Shown: piece after piece, positions 11,861 through 23,388 of the stretch
Position numbering within the stretch: the stretch's first letter is position 1
Layout of the letters: each line of letters starts with the position of its first letter
Source of the DNA: Rhodosorus marinus
Taxonomy: Eukaryota; Rhodophyta; Stylonematophyceae; Stylonematales; Stylonemataceae
Direction: 5' to 3'
Length of the DNA: 64,000 nucleotides
NCBI GenBank assembly: GCA_029953675.1
Contig: JAMWBK010000005.1
Location: 2,437,001 to 2,501,000 of the forward strand
Made by a program: the position numbers and the translations under genes
Notes under the pieces: model-generated
The model's input: only the letters and a program-made list of their open reading frames with translations
Told to the model about the DNA's origin: nothing
Databases searched by the model: none

Positions 11861-14753
11861 ATGTTAAGGATGGGTTTGTTCGGGCTCGAAAGAGCGGTGT
11901 ATATTTTATGTTTCGGGTGGAGCTTGCTGTTGCTGTCGTCCTCGGCAGAGTTGGAAGAGTTTGGGCTTGAGCAAAGGTTTCCGTTGCAGGCGAACTCGAT
12001 CCACGTGTGCGATTTTGATGGCAGCATTGTTGTTGCCGGGAGCATATTTATTTCTGAAGATCAAACTGATATTTTTGTGTGGAAGGTGAGCTTGGGTGCA
12101 GCTACTCGCGTTGCTGGATTTGAGGTGACCTCTGAACCCACTCTTTATCGCTTCACGGGTTTTGTTCACATCTACAGCTTAGTGGTGATTTTGTAGAGGA
12201 GTGGTTCAGCGCGGAAGGAGACCCACTGAAGAATGATGGCTTGAACTCCGCTATTTGTGATAAATCCGGTGAGTGGTAAATTCCAGAAGAGGATTCTCGC
12301 CCTGCTCGTTTCTAATGGCGGTTGGGGTGGTTGGTAAACTGCGCAGGTTTTGTCATAGCAGTGGGCTACACGGACGGCAAGTTCCCGGACAGTGATATGA
12401 CCCCTCCCCATGACACCAAGAGGCGTGACTCCCTCATTGTTCGCTACTCGCAGCTTGGGAATATTGTACAAGCCATTCAAGAAGGAGATGGAACCAATGA
12501 CTATGAGGTACGTGCAAGAACTCAGGTCCGAAGAATAGTCCGAAGTGGCGTCTTGCCGGACCCATGTTCGCCCGGCCGTGTTGATTACCTTCGGAGTAAC
12601 AGGTGCTACTCTTTGGATACCCTTCCCGTAGCCGGGAAAGGTCCGCGCACGCTTGAGTTTGCCCGAGACCAACTGTGATCGTCTCTTTTTTGGGCGCACT
12701 AACGTAGACCTGTCTCAACCTCGTCCTCGCGCAGATGAAATCCGTGTCTCTTAGTCCGAATGGAAATGTGGTCATGTCAGGTAATTCCGTTGAGCCCACT
12801 CAGGTTGGTCCAGGAGATGGAACCTTCATTGTCGCGTCCGAGCCTACCTTGGCATCTCTGCCGTGGGGATTGAAGGTGGGTGGGACACCCACCGAAATGG
12901 CCGTGTCCGCCAAAGGCATTGGGAACACGTATGATCTCCTCGGCAATGATGTCAAAAGGGCGGGGAGGAGACAGAGAAGGAAATTTGCTAGAATTGTGCG
13001 TGCAGTGGACGACACTGGGGTAGAAGATGTAAGGCCATATTCCAAATCACCACCGCCTTGAACGAATGTGTTTTTTAGTTTCAGTGGGCCGCGAATCAAA
13101 ACGTCCCAAAATAAATGTCCGGGACAAGGCTAGTGAGAATGCTAAATGTTTGTGATTTAAAACGCGGTTAGGGTGGGGGTGGTGGAAAGAACAGTGTTTT
13201 GTGGTTTAGGACGATAGAGACCCCTAGAAACGTGACTGGAGTCGCAATGGAGAAGGACTTGAATGGGTTCCCCATTGTTTTACAAAATAGAGAGGAAGAG
13301 ATCAACGAAGCATGGATCACGAAGTTCGACTCTAGCTCTAATATACTGCGCGAAACACAGTTGCCCTTAAGTCGAGGTGCTGATGAAGAATGGTATGCAG
13401 TGAACATGCACATTCCCCAGGACGGAAACACTTATTTCCACCTGCGGAAACGGTTGAGCCCAGACTGCTTCGAAGAGGTGAGTCGGTCTCCGCTCGCAAG
13501 AAGCTCCTGGCTTCCGACCAAACTGCTGACATGACCACTACATATTCAGTACTTATTCAACTATACGAGCTCAGTCGTGGACGCCGGGACGTCTCCGGGG
13601 GAATCCAGATTTTTCCTTCGAGAGTCTTGTGTCGACGCAATCGAATCGCCGGAGAGTTTCGGGTTGAATTATTTCTTCTACGACCTCACGGTCGAGCGAT
13701 CAGCGGCATATTTCTTGGGCCGATCATCGCAAGGAGTAGCGAGTGAATACTCTGTATATAGAACAACTGATTTTTTGAGTAAGTTGGCGGTTTGCAAGAA
13801 TCTGACGTGTTCGGTTCTACACGAGGAATGTGCTCAACGTTGCAGTTCTTTTTTTTCCCGGTTGACAGGATCTTTTACGACTGACGTAGAGTCCCGAACC
13901 ACGGAGCTCACTGTTCAGGTCGCTATAAACGCTGGTGATGGTGATATCCTTGGGAAGACACAGAGTCTGCGTGACATTATTGCCAGTGACTTTCCGATCC
14001 TATTATGTGAGTTCCTGGGTTGAAAGTGCCAAACAGGGCCTGCAAGTACGTTGATAGCTGTGGATTCGGTCCGACTCATTAAGCTCTTTTTTAAACCTCT
14101 GTATAGCTCGAATCGACGACCCGAGTATTATGCAACTGGACGTTGGGATCGCCTTCGCCCGTGTGGGTTACACGCTGCGAGTCGGCTGTGGTGATGTTGA
14201 GGACGCTAAGGAAACCCTGAAACTCATTCTCGACTCGGAAACTACTGGGGAACGCCTGGAATCCACCGTCTGGAGGCTCGGTGATGTCAGTGACGACAAA
14301 ACATGTCTCGAAGCACCTCCGACGGTATGCATTGACTGAGAGACTCTAGTTGAGTGTTGCGCGAAGCTTTTGTAGCTGGACAGCGCCTCTAACATTTTGT
14401 GCCTTTGTGCTCCTGTGATTCTACTCCAGTCTGGCCCAGCTCCGACGGACGGTGCTGGTGAGCCGGATGTGGGTGGCAATCCTCCGTCGGAGGACACGAC
14501 GGATGACGATGGGGCCAATGTTATTGCGATTGTGGCCGGTACAATTGGCGGCGTGTTGGGTGTTCTGCTAATCATTTTGCTCTACTTTTGGTGTTGCCGA
14601 CCTCATCGTTCCTCGGTACATGACGTTTACCGTACCGCCGACAACGAGATTGTTGGAGCAGACCAAGCTGTCTCCGCACATGAAGTTACGGCTGCCGGAA
14701 AGGCTGCGCTGACAAACTCGGTTTCGTTTGGTGGCCAGGGAGACATCATATAG
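11861..14753 (+). CDS. Type I membrane protein with propeller-like ectodomain
   Basis: I do not recognise the family. Nine exons keep phase: 11861-12085, 12178-12268, 12347-12507, 12735-13028, 13172-13477, 13550-13778, 13869-14006, 14107-14324 and 14430-14753, giving about 661 residues. The N-terminus has a hydrophobic signal sequence (LCFGWSLLLLSSSA). The ectodomain has repeated segments of the type 'GFVIAVGYTDG', 'SVSLSPNGNVVMSGNS' and 'NVTGVAMEKDLNGFPIV', which resemble blades of SBBP/WD-like beta-propellers. A low-complexity Asp/Gly/Pro linker (about 555-582) precedes one membrane helix, VIAIVAGTIGGVLGVLLIIL (about 584-603), then LYFWCC and a tail of about 50 residues. It probably sits at the cell surface or in the endomembrane system. 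A second start at 11870 is in frame. The acceptor before exon 5 was chosen because only 13172 keeps phase. Confidence 0.75.
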
Positions 14754-15522
14754 ACGCTTGTATTGTTTGTAGAAGCGTGCAGCTCATGTGTCAGTTTGAA
14801 AAATACTGGGCGAGCCTGTTCGCAGCGATGACCATCCCGCAAAACTACAGCCGTCCCAATGCGTGTCCGTTTGTTCGGATACGAACAACTCCATTCCTCA
14901 TGTCAGAGGAGCCGTGTAGATCGTCATCTGCAGTTATTGGATTCTGTAAGCACCCGAGCCCTAGCTACTGTTTCTACTGGCTTGCCCTGCGAGAAAACTG
15001 TACTATATATAGAATAGAGAAAGATAAAAAGCATATGTGTGAACAAGAAAAACGCAGCTGAAGTGCTCGTAGCACGTGAGTATCTGTGTTGTGCTCCCAT
15101 CATAGTTGAAGGGAAACACTTCCACAACGTGCGAAAAACTTTGCTCCTTGAACAACAAAAGCCCTTCGAGCCCACAGGCCTCTTGCAGTCATAAGAGCGA
15201 GTGATTGATAAGTTGCTTTATGCCGGAACGACAGGTTTTCTGTTTTCTCCACTAGTATCTGTATGAGGCGTGTCATGCGAGAAACATCGGGTCTAGGCGA
15301 CCCCAGATGTCTCCAGTCCAGTCCCGGTCTTCATGACCAACCCGTAAACATGTTAGAAGATAGAATATTGCGCTGCCTTCGTCACCTTCAAACGGGTTTT
15401 GAGTGGCACGCCTAGAGGCCTACAGGCCGATGGGCAGCGCTTTTCGGAGGGCTAGTTTTCGGGTTGAAAAGAAACAAGCACAATGGTCAGCACACGCGAG
15501 CGTTGGACGATTTTGCTGACTT
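14754..15522. other. Intergenic between convergent genes
   Basis: These 769 nt separate the ends of the membrane-protein gene and the shikimate kinase gene. They should hold both 3' untranslated regions. I see no conserved frame; the longest open frames here lack motifs. Confidence 0.45.
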
Positions 15523-16417
15523 TCAAAAGTCATACTTTGCCTCAATGAACCGGGTCAATCCTCGTGCAGTATTGAACGCGACAACTTCAATTCCTTCCTC
15601 AGGCTCAATACCGATCTTAACGTCCGCCTGCTCGTACAGGGATTCCCTCTCTCTCAGGATTGATTCAATCATTGCCTTCGGGTCATCCACCTTAAGAAGC
15701 GGTCTCGAAGCATCTCCTTTCACACGTTCATAAATGGTTTCCACTGAAGGATCTAACCAGACTACTAATCCATTCTAATCAGGAAAGCAAAGACGATCGT
15801 GAATCAAGCAGCACTAAACCCGCGGAATCCATTTGTCCATGTCGGATATCGTAAGGGACTCAACCCACCTGCATATGGCCCCAATTCTCCTGGTTAAGGA
15901 CTGCTCCGCCACCAGCAGATACTACCGTTCTTACGTATGGAGATACCTGCTGAATCACAACGGATTCAACTTGCCGAAAACCAGCTTCACCGTGTTCTTC
16001 GAAGATATCTGTAATCGGCATTTTCATACTCTCCTGAATTACCTCGTCTGTGTCTATATAAGCATACCTGAGAGATGGATGAAGTTTGCTAAGATCAGCC
16101 GGATTAAACTTTGGAGAAAAAGATTGTAACCAGTTTTTGTACCCTATTTGCTGTGCCAGAACCTTTCCAACAGCTGATTTTCCAGATCCCATCATGCCGA
16201 TCATGAAGATGCTGACTCCCTTGAGCATCTCCTTCAGCTGAACATACTCCTGCGGCTGCTTATTCACGTCAACCGCATCTTTAGACCCTTCCGAAGGAAA
16301 TTTGGTCACATCAACGTTCGCCCTCGCAACCAAGCGTCTCCTCCCACACCTACTTGCTGCAGCTCTCCTACTATGGAGAACACTTGTCCCACTTCCAGGA
16401 GCTAAGAATCCAAACAT
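15523..16417 (-). CDS. SK: Shikimate kinase, organelle-targeted
   Basis: Shikimate kinase (EC 2.7.1.71) phosphorylates shikimate to shikimate 3-phosphate in the chorismate pathway. Three exons on the minus strand keep phase: 16417-16131, 16067-15869 and 15774-15523, giving about 245 residues. The Walker A loop GMMGSGKSAVGK, the DTDEVI motif, GFRQVESVV, the GGG motif (SAGGGAV) and the lid-region SRPLL are all present. About 65 residues precede the kinase fold. They are basic and Ser/Ala-rich at the start (RRAAASRCGRRRL), which suggests a plastid transit peptide. The 63-nt first intron is easy to miss because it stays open in frame, but removing it joins GYKNW directly to YAYIDTDEV as the family requires. 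A free-standing enzyme rather than the fungal-type AROM fusion fits a photosynthetic eukaryote. Confidence 0.92.
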
Positions 16418-17371
16418 ACTGATACTACAAATCCAAACACGGACAAGACTCTTCTATTCAGTCAGACTTCCTTTCTTCTTTTAGAGTCCGTCCCGCTTAC
16501 CAATACGCCCCTAATAGTCCAGGAAAACTCTCAACAATCTCGTCGTCATTCAAAACAGAAAACCATCCAAGCAGCAATCTCTCGCCGTTGATCAGTCTTC
16601 AACTAATGGGATTGATCGTTCAATAGTTTAATAGGGTTTTGCGTCTTTCCGTGCTGCGGAGGTTTATGGGTTGTATGCTCTGAGAACCTTCTTGTCGTTA
16701 GTCTCTACGTTAAAACGACAGTCTAGTCGTTGCCATCCCGACTCAATACCATCCACACAAATCTCGGCATTGATCCGTTCTACAACGAACGGGATTGGAA
16801 GATTGGGTTTTTGCTTTTTTTGGTGCTGGAGAGGTTTATGAGCTTGTCTGATCTAAGACGCTTCTTGTCACTGTCATCCTTGAAACAACCATCCGCGTAA
16901 GTCTCATCGATGGAACCATCCACAGAAACTGCCCCCCCTGATCCACCTACAACGGAGGGATTTGACCAGCCGATAGACTGATAAATTCATGATGATGACG
17001 GGAATACCAACGGTTGCGAAGGGCGAGGGTCTGTGCCTTTCTTCTAACATCTCGTTGGTTGGAACTATCCACGTCACCGCTGATAAGCTCGAATGAACGC
17101 ACTGATCACCCCTGACTAGGATTTGTCGATGCCCTGCATTTGGGGACAGTGATACTCAGCTTCAAGAACTGCGGAAGAGCTGCAGCTGGTCTTACTCTAC
17201 ATGTTGATTGCTTTGTTCTTCCTCCTTGAACAAGGAACCAAAAAATAAAATGAGTTATTCGTTTTTCGGTTTACTACTTGCTACAAAGTAACTGGCTACT
17301 AGTTAGATTTAAGATATATTACAATAGGCAAACGATATTGAACAATCCAGTCTACAGATTTCGATCGTGTT
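16418..17371. other. Intergenic; shikimate kinase leader and ABC1K 3' flank
   Basis: The first 200 nt or so are pyrimidine/A-rich on the + strand, the leader of the minus-strand kinase. Two related stretches occur at about 16600-16700 and 16780-16880: each reads like 'GATTGGAAGATTGGGTTTTTGC' followed by a 'GAGGTTTATG(G/A)G' phrase, suggesting an imperfect duplication of roughly 180 nt. No gene is visible. Confidence 0.4.
16600..16980. repeat. Imperfect direct duplication, about 180-nt unit
   Basis: Phrases recur in the same order at about 16600-16780 and 16785-16960: a 'GGGATTGATC/GGGATTGGAAG' start, a GGTTTT(T)GC segment, GAGGTTTATG(G/A)G, a CTTGTC(G/A)(T/C)T segment and 'AAACGACAG/AAACAACCA' followed by 'CCATCCACA'. 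The copies are diverged with small indels. I aligned them only by eye. Confidence 0.4.
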
Positions 17372-20300
17372 TCAACGCTTTCGGCGGCTACTTTCAGCTG
17401 CCGGTGGGAGACGGAAAATTGCTCGGATAGTTCGTGAAGCATATCTCTCAGCTACCCCGAGAATCACCTCCGCTGCAAACTTTTGACCTGCGGGTAACGC
17501 GATAAACCTCTGGCAAATGCCGAAAAAGTCGTCAATCCGAACCCCCTTTCTAAGCAGCGAGTCATTCACAAGAGAAAGCGCTTGTTGTAGTTTCGGAGAC
17601 ATTTGAGCGTCTCCTGGCTGCCCTTGTAGAGAAAACAGAGAATTGTTCGCAAGGTAACCTCTCAGGTACTTCGTGAGGTCCACCCCAAGTCCATCGAGTT
17701 CATCCACGAGCAGATCGGCGAGCATGTACCTGGCAGCCCAACGTCGTTCGAAAAGTTCAGCATCCCCAAGCCATGTCAAAGTATCATTTTCACGACGATA
17801 GGCCGTACCTCATCTCAGTGGAGTCGTCGGCGAGTATGTATTCCAGAAACGAGTTCAATCCTGCGCTCACGTCGTCCCCGTTCATCCGTGACGCGGACGT
17901 CAGGAGGCCAGTCCACCTGTCCGCAACTAGTTCTCCGTCCTTCACCAAGAACAGCTCCAAAGCCGACCGAAGCTCCGCTGAGTCATCAGAAAGCAACCGT
18001 GACGCCACAAACGGATACGCCTCGTTAAGTATCTTGAACTCTGGGTCGACCTGTCGCCATTGTTTTAGTCACACAATTGTTAGACCGATCAACTCCTGCT
18101 CATTCATATTTTTCCACTGTTCAAGTGTGGTAGGATGTCGACTGTCACCTACCTGAATCGCAACACCCTCCAGAACGCCCAAGCACCGGAGTATCGCCGT
18201 GTAGTAGGGTGGAAGTTGGAAGTCAAAAGAATAAAACACTGTGCCAAGCTTGCTGATGACGCTCTTGAAATTGAACTGTCCAACAGACGCATCAAGGACA
18301 TCCGGAAGCGCATCATTAAGAGCCTAGGATACGTCACAAGCACCACAGTGTAGAGATCTACGTTCAGGTCACGGTGCTAGCCGCATCCAGTTCGCAACGA
18401 GCATCCGCGATTCCAAGAATGCTTCCCGAACCGCAACAATGTCTCGGATCAATAGTATACTTACCTTAACGATGGGCTCTTCGTCAGCATCCTTGTCCAG
18501 AATTCCGAGCCTCTTGTATAATGCTACAAGGTTCTCCCAGTCTCGGTTCACTAAATCTACAATTGCAAGAATAATACCGTATGATTGTTCTTGCGTCAAT
18601 GTGCTAGTCATGCCGAAATCCAGATAGCAAAGCGAAGCATCCCCCGTCGCCAACAGATTTCCGCCGTGAGGATCAGCGTGAAAAAAGCCTAGTACCGACG
18701 AAACAACAAGGGTTCAGCAACTTACAACAACCTAGGACCTGGCAAAACGGCAAACCGAGCAACGAATGTTTTGTTGAATTCTGTTCTCACCGTTCTCAAG
18801 CATTTGCCTCAACGAGCATTGAACAAGTGACCTTACAAGCTCGGATCTGTTTTCACCCAAAGTGTCCGATTCGAGACGAACTCCTTCAACCCACTCCAAA
18901 GTTATCACCTAGAACAACAGGAGCCGCCACTGTTTCAGCCTCAAAATGTTTGGGACTTCAAGAGGCAGTCTCCCTCCCCCAGGTGATCCAAACTATCCTT
19001 GAGCTTTCTAGCTACGTCGAGCATTTTCGGTGCGTTTCGAGCTGCTGATGGGCCGATTTGATGCTTTTCGCGTACCTTCGCAGATGTGTATCTCCAATAG
19101 ACCTTGGGTACAAAGATCTTCTCCATGTTTCCATACAGGTCTTTAAATCTTTCCGCGTTTCGGGCCTCGTTGAGGTAGTCAATCTCATCGTAGATAAGTT
19201 TCCCAAACTCATCCACGATTAGCTTCAGATCAAAATCGTATTTCACCAACCGGAGCAGCTCATTTAGCAGCCCACTCAACCGCCTGAGAATATATATGTC
19301 CAGCGCGATGATTTTCTCGCAGTTGGGTCTCTGCACTTTGATGGCAACCTCTTCACCGGTCTTCAAGTATCCCTTATACACCTAGTAAGGGCAAATTCAC
19401 ACGGTTTCCTCCGTCGGTTAACGCAGGAGTCCCAAATTATTGGTCGTCTATCGCATTCGCTCGTCAAGATCCAACTTCTCACCTGTCCAATGGAAGCTGC
19501 TGCAACTGGCTCAGGGTCAATTCGCTCAAAGAGGTCCTGCAATGTCCCTCCCAGTTCGCTCTCAATTTGATCAAAAGCTTGCTCGTTGTCAAACGGGGGC
19601 AGTCTATCCTGAAGCTTTTGCAACTCTTGGAGGTACTCTGGAGGGAGTAGATCGGGACGTGAAGAAAGTGCTTGTCCTGAAGGTCGTCCGGAAACCAAGC
19701 AATCAGCGGTTGTCACCAAAAGTCCTGCAGAAAAGTTGGTCCGTCTTGCACTTACCAGCCTTAATAAACGCAGGGCCAAGGCTTGCTACGAGCTCCATAA
19801 ACTCCGTCGCTCGTTTTCTGCGGTTTTGAGTTGCTCTCCCCAGTTGATAATCCAGTACAATCTAATTGTGCAAGCAGAATACCCCGTACCGGAGTAAGCG
19901 CGTATTTCCCATCACTTCATCACATCAAGCAAGTTAACACTGTTCTTGTTTCTTAGGAAAACGAAACGTACGTTGGTTGCGAACGCAAGAAGAGGTGTTG
20001 CGACTTGCAACCTTCGCCTCCAGCACTCGATGTGCCTGTCTTTGAAATACTCTTCCAGCTGCTCTGGATCGTACTGCTTCCTTTCATTTGCGCTCTTGTA
20101 GGCAGCGCTTCTTGCATCTTCTTCACCGGAGACTTCAAGTAGGTCACCACCTAGATGTGAAATCACATAGGAAAAAAAGCGAAAAGACGAATCCACACCG
20201 AAGAAGAGGGCTGAGCAGACAATCCTCCAACGCTCTGAGCAATACTCTGTGTAGTACACGAATCAAGCATCTGCAAGAGCGCACATGACACAACCAAAAC

Positions 20301-20495
20301 CAATCAAAGGGCACCCCCGCACTCACCTCTCGTTCTCACGATCTTCGAAACCTCCGCGTCCACGAGCTTCAATTTCTCCAACCGTCTATTCGCCGCAACC
20401 AGCCTATCCGATTGGACTACTGCACAGGTCACGACTCCCCGTCGATACCTTCCATTGTGAGCCTTAAAACTGCACACAAAAGCCTCATCCCGCAT
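17372..20495 (-). CDS. ABC1/ADCK/UbiB-family atypical kinase (ABC1K)
   Basis: ABC1K proteins are atypical protein kinase-like ATPases of mitochondria and plastids, linked to quinone and prenyl-lipid metabolism. Ten exons keep phase: 20495-20327, 20150-19972, 19861-19756, 19676-19483, 19381-19076, 18908-18791, 18688-18465, 18323-18153, 18050-17809 and 17729-17372, giving about 688 residues. Diagnostic motifs are [20 protein letters not shown] (KxGQ motif), the alanine-rich loop AAASIGQV in place of a glycine loop, [21 protein letters not shown] and CYLDFGM. The C-terminal part (about 440-688), with [19 protein letters not shown], is typical of the longer plastid-type ABC1K proteins. The last intron has to be GTACGG...GCCAG; reading through it gives a false stop. 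Which organelle it serves is not clear from the N-terminus. Confidence 0.93.
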
Positions 20496-21795
20496 CTCTC
20501 CTTACCCCTCCCTCCCCCTACCGCCTGAAAAACTCTTCACTTCCTCCAATTCATTCCTTCACCAAAACCCAGCACGAAACACCTTTACCCTTCAAACGAA
20601 AACTACCCTTCCCATTCTGCCTACCACCCTTCCCCAACATACACGCACTCTTTTACCTTCCCGCTTCCTTTTTCTACCCCACCTTCACAACACCAAACGG
20701 GTCCCGTCCCCCTCAAAACCAATCCACAAATCCTCCTGAAAACTTGACACTAAGACACGATCTGAACCACATTTCATGAAAATCCCTTCATTTCTGTATT
20801 TATTTCCGTCCATCTTCCTGAATTCCAGCATTTCCCGATCAGGTCATCCACCGCCTGTTAAAAATAATAATAAGACGAATAAAATACTTGCAATTTACTA
20901 AACACAAAATCGCCACATTCGTCCGAAGTGGTGGAAAATAATATATTATACAGTATATTATTTATTCGTATGTCTATTTATTTTGGATCGGACATAAGAT
21001 CTGTCCACTCGTGAACAAATATAGTGCCTGAGGAAACAGATGGAGTATTATGATTGGATAGACTGATTACATGTTACAGAAGAAATTCATAAATATATTA
21101 TAGTTTATAAACCGGGCATGATTTTTTTCCACACGAGTTTAGCCCTCCAGCAGAGGCGTCCCAGGTTGTGTTTGAATTTTAGAATAAATTACAAAGAGAC
21201 AGATGGTGTATTTGTATTGGTTTAACCCAGAATTAAGTCGATTTTATGATTTTTTTGTCTGTTTGTCAGGTTGGTTAGAAGTCCAATTCCAAGATCATAG
21301 CGACCACTATTCGGAGCTAGAGTCTGGGCTGTTGACAAAGTCACAGTAAACAAGTGAACTTACGATCCTTCCTCTACTAGATCCTATGGGGACAATGACG
21401 AACCACAAGATCCGACCCCTATTGTGAGAACTGACGAATACCGCAGTCGGTGTATTCGAGTCCACGAGCAAACGGTGCGAGCTGATGTCCTTGAGTTCTA
21501 TCATCGTCATCATCAGTTTATTCCGAGCCTGTCTAACATGAGAAGCCGGAACGGAGACGCTGATGACGCGCGTCCGACAACAAAGCAGTGTGCGAATGCC
21601 AGAGGGACAGAGACAGCCGAGGCTATCAAGACGGCCGGGGCATTGCGAAAAACACGACGAAGCGAGCGAGAAGAAACAACGTTCAATAGCCCAAAGCACT
21701 CGATGATCAGCGGTACAAACCGATGAGACAGCACCGAGTCCCGAAAGGTTGGATGAGGCATAGCCTCAGCGGTTAATAAGCTCTGAATACTGCAT

Positions 21796-21826
21796 CGGCG
21801 GTGGTGGTCGTGGTGGTCGTGGGGAA
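21796..21826. repeat. Short GGTGGTCGT simple repeat
   Basis: GGTGGTGGTCGTGGTGGTCG and flanks form a short purine-T triplet-like repeat in noncoding DNA. Confidence 0.6.
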
Positions 21827-22017
21827 GCCGAGATCTTGCAGAGTTTGCGCAGTTCTGATGGAATCTAGAATCTCACTGGAGTGGTGTAGCTGAGCATCTA
21901 TCCTCGGCATGTCTCCACAAGGGAAAGATCTTGATTGTGCTTTGCCTTTGCCAGCGTTTTCGGCTTCGAACTAAGGACGAAGAATTCGGTCATACCCTGT
22001 CAAGGCGAGACTACGCT

Positions 22018-22441
22018 TAAATGAAATGCCTTGAAGCTTCTTCGAGGTTCGTGGGCAGTCATGGCTCAACTTCGGATGTAGATAATTGTTCTTTTTGTTT
22101 CATCAGCCGTTGCTCGTTTTGTTCTTCAGCTATTTCATGTTAGAGCTTCCCCTTCCCTGCCTTTTTAACCAAATTCCAATATTCACCAACCTCGAGAAGC
22201 GCATATCAGCAAGCCCATTTTTTGAAGAAACCGTCAATAATTTTCAAGCTCGTCATGTGCCATAGTAGATTAGGATTTGGAACAACATACTACTCTTAGT
22301 GTGCTCAACTGCAGGGCTACAGTCTCATGCGCGTTGCCAATGCCAAACACTGTACACGGGGGACAATTTTCTACGTCCGAAGTTAAGCCATGACTGTCCA
22401 CGAACCTTGAGGAAGCTTCAAAGCATTTCGCTTTGCCGGTA
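22018..22441. repeat. Diverged inverted repeat, two arms of about 75 nt
   Basis: The left arm (about 22018-22095) and the reverse complement of the right arm (about 22363-22441) match over some 75 nt with scattered substitutions. Both contain a GAAATGC(C/T)TTGAAGCTTC core, then GGTTCGTGG(G/A)CAGTCATGGCT and AACTTCGGA(T/C)GTAGA. Translated outward-in, both arms give nearly the same peptide (KCLEASSRFVGSHG and KCFEASSRFVDSHG). Differences fall mostly at single bases, so the arms look like two opposite copies of one former coding or repeat element. Confidence 0.75.
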
Positions 22442-23388
22442 GGCTCGAAAAGTTTGCCCACGGGCTATTATGGATTCTGACCAGAAAGACGTTCCAGGAT
22501 AATTCAATCATTATATAAGATTGACTGTAATAAAGATTGATCAAGCAACAGCACCCTCACCTGCTACGATTTCCTGCTTCTTCTTTCTCTTTCAAACTGT
22601 AGGGGTCGAAACCTACCACCACGATAAATATCGGAGCCCCTATCCCAAACAGGTTTTGAATCCATATATAATAAATAAATGTAAAAAAGCGAAATATTGT
22701 GTTGCATTTTTTTTGGGATACCCCTTATATCATGGATAATCGATGCGCCTAGAATATCTCTCCTTTCCGGGTAGGGGTAGATGAAGACTATGACGGTTGA
22801 TCTTAAACAAATAAAACTTTTTGAGTGGTGCCATCCACCCGGAGCTGTTTTCTTTTTTTTCTTGATTTTTTTTTTCAGAAAGCTGGCTGGGTTGGAGTTG
22901 TACGTCTTTATTTGATGGGGTTATCGGGTTTTATTGGGAAGCGGGTGCTGATGGGAATTGTGCAAGGGTTTGGTTTTGGGGAGGGAAGGAGGGTGAGTGT
23001 GGAGGTAAAAGTTGTACGAGGAAAGTAAAACACGGTTAAACATTAGCTAGCAATAGCCTACAAGAAATCTGTTTCCTGTTGAAGGCGTAGCTGGATCTCG
23101 AATTGGGGTTTGGACTAAGAGTTTTGTAATGTTGTAAGGGTAGGACGAGGTTGTTGGTTTCAAGGTTGTTTGGGACTTGTGTTCATCGAAAATATTTCCC
23201 AGACAACAGGTAAGGAGTCTCATTGAGTCTCCCATGTTCTTCGTTCTGTTTCTATCTGAGTCGATTTTGGTTGGATCTGCCTTTTTGCAATGGACAATTT
23301 TGATCGAGTGTATGGAAGGTAGGGACCTCGCGAATCTCCTACGCTATTTGACTTGTTGTTCGTCTTCACGATTGCATAGAAGCGCGTC

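Larger units (their letters stand above)
20496..23388. other. Gene-poor block between divergent genes
   Basis: From 20496 to about 20760 the + strand is C/A-rich (T/G-rich leader of ABC1K). From 20850 to 21270 it is AT-rich with TATATTA runs. A GTGGTC-type simple repeat lies near 21796-21825. A diverged inverted repeat spans 22018-22441 and is listed separately. From about 22885 to 23200 it is G/T-rich, the leader of Rpn2. No conserved gene is visible. Confidence 0.45.

Noticed and set aside
13029-13171. Apparent phase break between exons 4 and 5 of the membrane-protein gene
   Set aside because: Using the acceptor TTAG at 13171 instead of the one at 13209 restores phase and adds a sensible GGGGGKNSVLWF segment.
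16068-16130. 24-residue insertion in shikimate kinase
   Set aside because: It is an in-frame-open intron (GTTACA...CTCAG); removing it gives the normal family spacing.
17730-17830. Apparent frameshift or stop in the ABC1K gene
   Set aside because: A phase-2 intron GTACGG...GCCAG (17808-17730) removes it and joins STEMR to YMLADLL as the family requires.
21307-21726. Overlapping 100-130 codon frames on both strands
   Set aside because: Neither starts with a credible ATG plus conserved sequence; they mirror each other.
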